Assembly: GCA_023101725.1 (NCBI GenBank)
Contig: JALJCO010009058.1
Span: 1-64,000 of the forward strand
Direction: 5' to 3'
DNA length: 64,000 nucleotides
DNA from: Atherinomorus stipes
Lineage: Eukaryota; Chordata; Actinopteri; Atheriniformes; Atherinidae
Of the stretch, positions 1 through 64,000 are shown one piece after another. Within the stretch, counting starts at the first letter, position 1. Each line of letters starts with the position of its first letter. The notes under the pieces are model-generated. The model had not been told where the DNA came from and made no database searches. It worked only from the letters and a program-made list of their open reading frames with translations. The translations under genes and the position numbers were made by a program.

Positions 1-508
1 TTCTTCGTTCAGTTACGTATTGCTGAAAACCTAATCTGACAAGTAATGTCAATAAAAAAGACAACTATATTTGAAAAAAACTCAAAAGCTAAGGGAGAGC
101 TGTTACAAAAGTACAATTTTTATGAGGTGGAAATCAGTTTCCAAAAGGAGGGAACCCAGATGGACTTGCTGTGTAACTCATACACCACGCTGGTCAGACA
201 AAGTGACCAAAGTCACCCTCTGAAGGGTTAATGTAGAATACAATAGAATAGAATAGATAAGAATAGACGATGCAGTAGCTATGTTTGAAAGAAAATCTAA
301 TAATAAATACATATAAAAAATATATGAATATAAACCTTTTTGGGATTGTGCTTTCATTTCACCTCTGCACATGAATCCTTGTTTCACCACAGCAAAGAGG
401 ACAAAGATTATAAGTTTTAATCTTCACCTCTGAGAACTATGATGAGCAGTTCGGACCTGATGTCAAGTGTGTCTGCTGCCCTCTAAAGGATTTCTTCCAG
501 GAAGCACC

Positions 509-564
<56 letters not shown>

Positions 565-646
565 GATGGTTCATGTGTGAAAGGAAGTAGCAGCTGAGAC
601 AAAGTGCAGCGGTAACGTGCAGAAGTGGGACTGTGAGCATCCAGAC
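1..646. other. 5' flank and presumed 5' UTR of fchsd1
   Basis: No coding region is supported here. The stretch holds a short AATAG-type repeat near 232-266 and a GA microsatellite at 514-564. The exon 1 start codon is at 647, so some of the sequence just upstream is probably 5' UTR and core promoter, but I see no TATA box or other element that fixes a transcription start. The left end does not show the terminal exon of a neighbouring gene. Confidence 0.5.
514..564. repeat. (GA)n microsatellite
   Basis: About 25 GA units with one AA interruption near 551, lying about 80 bp upstream of the fchsd1 start codon. On the other strand it reads as a Leu/Ser run and is not coding. Confidence 0.95.
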
Positions 647-57869
<57,223 letters not shown>

Positions 57870-58444
57870 GTCAGTGTTATGTTGCTCATCAGGTCACATG
57901 ACACACCTGAGACCAATGGCTGATGTCAGAGTGGTTAGCCTCAACATTTAGAGTAACTTTTTATTTCTGCCATCGCAGCACATGAAAAGTCAGAAAAAAC
58001 ACACGAGAAACTGTTTAATAACAAGGTTCATGTTTGCTTCACCGTCAGCTGCTTTTGGAGGAAAATTACACACAACAAAGCTCATAAATGTGTCAAACAT
58101 TACATGTGTAACTTCTTTCTGTTTTTCAAAGGTTTTTTTTTATTGAAGATCAATGATAGAACAGAAAAAAACTTGGATGCACAATGATAGCAACAACAAA
58201 ACATGAAAAGGTAGATACCCCCCTCTCGCCCACCCTTAAAAACAACAAATAAAAAGAATACATACATATATACATTGTTATGCATACACCCATTAATGCA
58301 AAAAAAAATTTTAAGATAAATATTAAGGGGAAAAAAGAAGAGTAATTTAAAAAACATTTTTTTATATATAAAAAAGAAATAAAATTTTGTTTAAAAAAAA
58401 CAAAAGAGAGGGGGGGGTACTCAGTATGTGTGCAACTTCTAAAC

Positions 58445-58575
58445 AGTACGGCTGACCATTTGCTGAGGTCAGACACACCTGGATTAATTAGTTCATCCAA
58501 TCATGAAAGACAGGAAACAAAGGTGCAGTATTAAGTTCAGGAAGTACTGGAGCTGTGTATAAAGCCCATTATGGG
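58445..58575. repeat. single-arm copy of the palindromic repeat
   Basis: Matches the right arm of 34051-34265: TGAGGTCAGACACACCTGGA, TTAATTAGTTCA, ATGAAAGACAGGAAACAAAG, TTCAGGAAGTACTGGAGC and AAAGCCCAT. Confidence 0.8.
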
Positions 58576-59029
58576 AAAGATCATTATTACGAACATTTTG
58601 GTCAATCTTGAAATCCTGATTATTCAAACAATTATTATTTAGTCACATGATGCATTTATTCAGCATTTCCCTCTGTCAAAAACACTTTGTTATTGATCAT
58701 TTACCACCTCCTTCACTCTTCAGCAGCGTGAGTTCAGACTGCAGCAGAGCCACATGAAAGCGAATGTGTTGCATGAGCGTCTCTTTCAGAAATAGTCAAG
58801 AAAATGGCAAATAAGTGAATTAATCTTGATCATATGAAAATCACAATCAAAATTGGATTAACTGCACAATCCTATAGACAGATTACACTGTAGACACGAC
58901 ATTGCCAAAAGTATTTGCTCACCCATCCAAATGATGGGAATCAGGTGTTCCAATCACTTCCATGACCACAGGTGTATAAAATGAAGCAGCTACGCATGCA
59001 GACAGTGACTACAAACATGTGAAAGAATG

Positions 59030-59670
59030 TTTTGCTCTCAGGAGCTCAGTGAATTCCAGCGTGGAACTGTGATAGGATGCCACCTGTGCAACAAATCCAG
59101 TCGTGAAATTTCCTCGTTCCTAAATATTCCACAGTCAACTGTCAACTGTATTATAAGAAAATGGTGGTCAGCCACAAAGTGTTTGTCCACCTAAACTGAT
59201 GGAGCGGGGTCAGCGGATGCTGAAGCACATAGTGCGAAGAGGTGGCCAACTTTCTGCAGGTTGCCAGGACAACAGTACTTGTCTGACTGCATTGTGCCAA
59301 GTGTAAAGTTGGCACATCAGGTGGTGGTGGTTCGGGGGGGATTATGGTGTGGGGGTGTTTTTCAGAAGCTGGGTTTGGCCCCTTAGTTCCAGTGAAAGGA
59401 ACTCTGAATGCTTCAGCAGACCAAGACATTTTGGGTCCTGACCTCAACCTGATAGAACACCTTTGGGATGAATTAGAGTGGAGACTGAGGGCCAGGCCTT
59501 CTCATCCAACATCAGTGTGTGACCTTCTGGAAGAATGGTCAAAAATCCCCATAAACACACTCCTAAACCTTGTGGACAGCCTTCCCAGAGGAGGTGAAGC
59601 TGTTCTAGCTGCAAAAGTGGACCAACGTCATACTGAACCCTATGGATTAGAAATGGGATGTCACTTAAAA
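59030..59670 (+). pseudogene. Tc1-like transposase pseudogene (copy C)
   Basis: Shows LSEFQRGTVIGCHLCNKSS (helix-turn-helix), MVWGCFSEAGFGPLVPVKGT, then after an internal deletion GPDLNLIEHLWDELEWRLRA with the catalytic Glu, and VDSLPRGGEAVLAAKVDQRH. The segment with the second catalytic Asp is deleted. Family differs from copies A and B. Confidence 0.85.
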
Positions 59671-60074
59671 GAGTGTCACTTCTCTTCACCAAACGGGTAT
59701 CATGTAAACGCTGAATCGGAGAGTTGTGGGGTTGCGTTTTTTACCATGCATGCTTCAACAAGACGTCAATGTGCAACGAGTGACGTTTCCTCACTTTGCC
59801 AGATGGCTGTGAATAACGATATTCCCTGGACAGCAACAGAAAGTTTGTCTTTTACTCAAACGCTGTCTCTACGCCTTTTTCTTTTGGTTGTCTGCAGTAG
59901 GAGCTCATTAGTATCAGCTGCTGCTGGATTGAAGTCCTGCAGAAACCACAACAACTCTCTCTCTCTTCCCCTTCCTCACTCCTCTCTCTCTGTTCCACTT
60001 TCTATCATTATCTCTGTTAACTTTCATTTCTCCCTTGTCAGGCCCAGCAGTACGATATGGAATGCTGTTATAGA

Positions 60075-61209
60075 CAATAGGAGATTATCACGCTTACCGG
60101 AAGTTCCCGGATTTTGGACACTTCCTCTTCCGGGCCATTTTAACGACAGCCGTTTCTGCTCTGTTATACTGTTTAAATCGGATAAACTCCAAACATACTC
60201 AAGTTTTCATTCTAGACTGAAGTGATACTGAAGAAGAAGCTGGGTCAAAGCGATCGATTTGCCGCGGTGAAGGGCCGAACTTTATAATAAAACACACGTT
60301 TGTTTGTCGCCGGCGGGGCACAACACCGGCACTTCAGAGCATGCTAGCATTAGCCAGCTAGCGTTTACTGACATGCTTAACATTGTGCGTCTTAAAACAC
60401 ACACACATCTGAAAATCGGGTCTGTACCTCCCCGTTTCCAGTGGAACAACTGGGGACTGCCAAGAAAGGAGACGCTTTCAGATGCTTGTGTGTTTTCAGG
60501 CGCACAAAGTTAGGCACGTCATCAAGCTGGCTAATGTTTACAGGCTAACACGACTGTATAGTCTGCTGGCCACAAACAAACGTGTGTCGTTTTATTATAA
60601 AGTTCGGTCCTTCACCGCGGCGAATCGGTCGTTTTGATCCACTTCTTCCTCAGCATCACTCAGTCTGGAATGAAAACTTGGCATTGGCGTTTATCCTATT
60701 TACAAAGTTTAACAGAGTAGTAGCTGGCGGACTACTGTTAGCAGGTTAGCATTAGCCAGCTTGATGACGTGCCTAACTTTGTGCGGCTGAAAACACACAA
60801 GCATCTCAAGAGCGTCTCCTTTCTTGGCAGCCCCCAGTTGTTCCACTGGAAACGGGGAGGTACAGACCCGATTTTCGGATGTATGTGTGTTTCAAGACGC
60901 ACAAAGTTAAGCACGTCGGTAAACGCTAGCTGGCTAATGCTAGCATGCCGCTGTTGTGCCCCACCGGCTGCAAACAAACATGTTACGTTGTTTTATTATA
61001 AAGTTCGGCCCTTCACTCTGGAGAATCGCTTTGATCCACTTCCTCCTTAGTATCACTTTAGTCTGGAATCCGTGAAAATTTCAGTAGGGTTGGCGTTTAT
61101 TCACGTTATCTACGAAGTAAAGCAGGGACATTGAACTGGGCCGGAAGTGGGCCGTCTAAGTGTTTCAAACCGGAAGTTCGGAACACGGAAGCGTGATAAT
61201 CCCCTATTG
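60075..61209. mobile_element. THAP-coding foldback element, copy 4
   Basis: Ends CAATAGGAGATTATCACGCT and GAAGCGTGATAATCCCCTATTG-type sequence. Same four-part inverted layout as copy 3 in the opposite orientation. Arm reading: VRLKTHTHLKIGSVP and FQWNNWGLPRKETLSDACVF. Inserted within Tc1 copy C. No target duplication recognised. Confidence 0.8.
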
Positions 61210-61246
61210 TTTAATCAAAGAATTAAAATGAATAAACAGGATATCA

Positions 61247-61278
61247 AGGGGAGCCTTGTGTTCATAAAGCTCCCCTTG
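61247..61278. repeat. short hairpin AAGGGGAGC/GCTCCCCTT
   Basis: Perfect 9-bp stem with a 14-nt loop. No T run follows on either strand, so not a terminator-type signal; function unknown. Confidence 0.6.
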
Positions 61279-61469
61279 GTAAAGCAAAACTGTTCAACAC
61301 AATAAAGCAATCGGATTTCCATTCTGCTTGCTATGATGCTGGACAGGACAAGTAAAAAAAAAGAAAAAAAAAGAAACAACAACAACCGTGACGATCAGTT
61401 TTTAGACCTCCGTCTTTCATAAATAATGCAATGTAACATTACTCTGTGCATGTCAGACCGGATTTTTCT

Positions 61470-61840
61470 GGGCGGCAGTGACTCAGGTGGTGGAGCAGGT
61501 CGGCCAATGATCGAAGGATCGGCAGTTCAAATCCCCCAGCCATCTGTCGTTGTGTCCTTGGGCAAGACACTTAACCCTCCTTGCCTCCAGTGAGGGCCTC
61601 GCTGGTGTATGAATGTGTGTGATGTTCCTGTGGTGGTCGGAGGGGCCGTAGGCAGGAAATAGCTGCCACACTTCCGTCAGTCAGTTCCAGAGCAGCTGTG
61701 GCCACTTACGTAGCTTACCATCACCAAGTATGAATGAGGAGTGAATGACAAATGGACCTACTGTGAGCGCTTTGAGTGCCCTGCAAGAAAAAGCGTGAAA
61801 TAAATCTAATCCATTATTATTATTATCTATTATTATTCTG
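61470..61840 (+). mobile_element. tRNA-derived SINE with ATT tail
   Basis: Head GTGACTCAGGTGGTGGAGCA (A-box-like) and GGCAGTTCAAATCC (B-box-like), body with TTGGGCAAGACACTTAACCC and GAGCGCTTTGAGTGCCCTGC, ending in ATT repeats near 61820. Lies inside Tc1 copy C. Target duplication not identified. Confidence 0.65.
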
Positions 61841-63479
61841 AATCAATATTGGCGTGTGCACGCCAGATCGGAGTGAATTAGTTCCCATGTAAACAACTGC
61901 CCTGGAATCCTCGATCAGAATGATTTCAAGTGTCCATGTAAACATACCCACTGAGACTGACTAATTAGTTCATTATCGCTGCTCTGTTAGTTTTTTATAC
62001 TTATTACTATGTTGTATACTGTATGTTCTTTTGTTTGGGGGGAAAAAAGAAGAAGACAGACAGTCTATTACATTGAATTTCCCTCCTGGGATAAATAAAG
62101 TACAGTATTTTTCTTTTCATTTCATTTCATTAAAGCTCATATGTGCGTCAAAACAGGTGAGCCAATACTTTTGGCAATTCAGTGTAACTTAACAAATGGG
62201 CACACAGGTTTTAACTTCAACCTCACAGAAGTCATTTTCACTTTGTTCAGATGTTTTGTGTGCAGATAACTGATGACATAAAACTGAGCTCACTTAGTTT
62301 TTATTAGAACACTGGTTGCAGCATGCGCGCACGGGCTGACATGCATGCGTACACAGGTATAAACAAATAAAAAGTTTGAAGATAGAATAAATACAAATCT
62401 TTTCATAAAAATACTAAATGCAAAAAGTTTTTTGTACAAAAACCAATAATTTATTGGTAAAGGAAAAATATAGAGCTACAAAAGAGCTTAAAGGGATACA
62501 ACACCCATGTGCCTTCATTTTCTACTCACCCGCAGGCTGAGCAAGACTCTGGAGCACTTTTTTAATATATCAAATGCAGCCGGAGATCCGGGGAGGTTTT
62601 CATTATCCGCCTACTTTCATAAAGGAGTTCACCAACACTCAACCCATAAAAGTCCACAAAAACTTGTCAATATTCTCCATACTGCTCGTCCAATGAAATC
62701 CAAGTGTCCTGAGTGAGAAGCCTCCATAATTTACTGGAAACAACATTATTTTTATAGCCTAAACAGAAGAACATCATACTTTCCCAATGCGCATCCACAC
62801 AAGTTCACAACACAATCGAAGCCGCGGCAAATGAGATTGCGCGTTCTGTCTTTCTTTCTTCTTTGTTTTAAATCATTAGCCAACCCCTCTTGTGTTTGTT
62901 CGCAGCTCGTTCGCTCTTAGCACAATTTAAACAGCAAATTTCTTCTTCTACGCTTGCATTACCGGCAGAGTAGGCGCTGAACGCCCAGGCTTCCGTAGTG
63001 CCGTGAACTCGCATGTGCGCGCATCGCGGAAGTGCGATGTTCTACTGGTTAGGTTATAAAGATATACTAAAAGATGTTGTTTCGAGTAAATTATGGACGC
63101 TACCCACTCAGGAGACTTGGATTACATTGGAATATTGACAAGTTTATGTGGACTTGTATGGACCTTTTTTTTCTGGCATCAGTGAACTTCATTATATGAA
63201 TGTCATAAACATACTGTATGTTGGATTTTTACTTCAAGCATACTTCAGCAAAGGTTAACAGGTTGTTCAAAACGTCATAACCTTGATAATAGATGTTATA
63301 GTAATGACTGGTCAAAACATTTTATATCATCATTATTGTTATTATGAGCCTCCCCATAATATCCCAACAAATATGGCACGGTGAGATGTGGATTTGGTGA
63401 CAGCCCTATAGTCAGCATGCAGGTTTGTGATGAGCATCATCACTCCAACTCACTGCGAGAGAGAAATACAAGGACACCT

Positions 63480-63690
63480 TTAGTCAAAGTGTATGATTTA
63501 TGACCCCCAGGTGTCATTTATGACCCTGTGACGTCATTTATGAACCATTGATGTGTAATTTAAAATTTATGACACCCAGATGTCGTTTATGGACCTGTGA
63601 CGTTATTTTTGATCCTTTGATGTGTTCTACAACCAATGTACGTCATTTATGACCTATTGTTGATTATATTTATGACATGCAGGTGTAGTG
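63480..63690. repeat. degenerate GTCATTTATGACC repeats
   Basis: At least six spaced variants (GTCATTTATGACCC, GTCATTTATGAACC, GTCGTTTATGGACC, GTCATTTATGACCT) at irregular 30-60 bp spacing; each core is partly self-complementary. Confidence 0.6.
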
Positions 63691-64000
63691 TAGGAATGTG
63701 TTGACATGTTTAAGTCTTTGATGAGTTGTTTTTGTGAAAATACAATTAGATATCAAAGGTTCTTTTAAAAGTTGCTGAGACTTTGAGGGTGTGTTTCTTT
63801 GGGAGGTAAGTGAAGGTTGGAAATGTGAGACCCCTCACCCCTTTACAGCTGTGACACCCCGTAGGGGCCCTGTTGTCTGTGTGCTTTAGCTCCTCCCAGG
63901 AGCTGTGTGTTGAATTGGGAGATATCAGATGTCCTCCTCAGAAAGATTTGATCCAATCAGAATTTAACGCTATTACGTTGTTTCAGTTTAACGCACGTGA

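Larger units (their letters stand above)
58886..62184 (+). mobile_element. Tc1/mariner-like transposon copy C (different family), split by insertions
   Basis: Left end starts CACTGTAGACACGACATTGC with TA at 58884-58885; right end finishes TTTTGGCAATTCAGTG with TA at 62185-62186. ATTGCCAAAAGTATT is shared by both ends. The interval 59670-62133 is filled by other DNA including foldback copy 4 and a SINE. Confidence 0.85.
57870..64000 (+). other. fchsd1 intron 16 (incomplete)
   Basis: No exon for the second SH3 domain was found. Besides Tc1 copy C it holds 58131-58420 (AT-rich, minus-strand T runs, possibly a LINE 3' UTR), a copy of the palindrome family (58445-58575) and degenerate GTCATTTATGACC repeats (63480-63690). 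62190-63480 and 63700-64000 show nothing recognisable. Confidence 0.55.

Noticed and set aside
59344..60225. 293-codon + strand frame as an intact transposase gene.
   Set aside because: Only the first about 110 codons are Tc1-like (with an internal deletion); the rest reads through unrelated inserted DNA.
57870..64000. Search for fchsd1 exons encoding the second SH3 domain.
   Set aside because: No ALYDY/ELSF...G-type segment with splice sites was found; the exons must be to the right of the window.

Overview
The window is vertebrate nuclear DNA, almost certainly from a ray-finned (teleost) fish. It contains one spliced host gene on the + strand, with introns packed with teleost-type transposable elements (Tc1-like DNA transposons, hAT-like and TTAA-target MITEs, tRNA-derived SINEs, L1, L2-like and RTE-like LINE remnants, a chromovirus-type Ty3/gypsy fragment). 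The species cannot be named from this sequence.

Host gene. Sixteen exons with GT/AG boundaries and consistent phases (647-57869) encode the first 557 codons of an F-BAR/SH3 protein of the Nervous wreck family. It is best matched to FCHSD1: an MQPPPRK start exon, F-BAR helices in exons 2-10, a coiled-coil segment in exons 11-13, an acidic linker in exon 14 and the first SH3 domain across exons 14-16. The last donor (57870) has no partner exon before 64000, so the second SH3 domain and C-terminus lie beyond the right edge. No other host gene is supported.

Layout. 1-646: 5' flank. 668-3847 (intron 1): low-complexity and degenerate repeats. 4081-7996: broken Tc1-like copy A with a MITE inside. 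8071-12960: two TTAA-flanked inverted-repeat elements and a 21-bp minisatellite. 13475-18388: hAT-like MITE, tetranucleotide array, THAP-coding foldback copy 1. 18512-29000: MITE, LINE tails, Tc1-end palindrome, foldback copy 2, truncated Ty3/gypsy element ending about 62 bp before exon 10. 29097-31375: hAT MITE with an 8-bp target duplication and a SINE with a 14-bp target duplication. 31799-38041: two adjacent TTAA elements, a 100-bp-arm palindrome, SINE and MITE remnants. 38198-42383: Tc1-like copy B. 42513-57567: gag fragment, second THAP-type fragment, foldback copy 3, pogo-like fragment, RTE-like LINE, L2 tail, and an L1 interrupted by a THAP-exon MITE. 57870-64000: Tc1-like copy C split by foldback copy 4 and a SINE.

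The strongest unusual signal is the recurrence of THAP zinc-finger coding sequence in three unrelated repeat contexts: four long-arm foldback elements, a MITE lodged in L1 at 56.0 kb, and an isolated exon at 44.9 kb. I see no intact transposase, CRISPR array, functional tRNA/rRNA gene or new gene system. Several A/G homopolymer patches (notably 26.1-27.3 kb) look like assembly errors.
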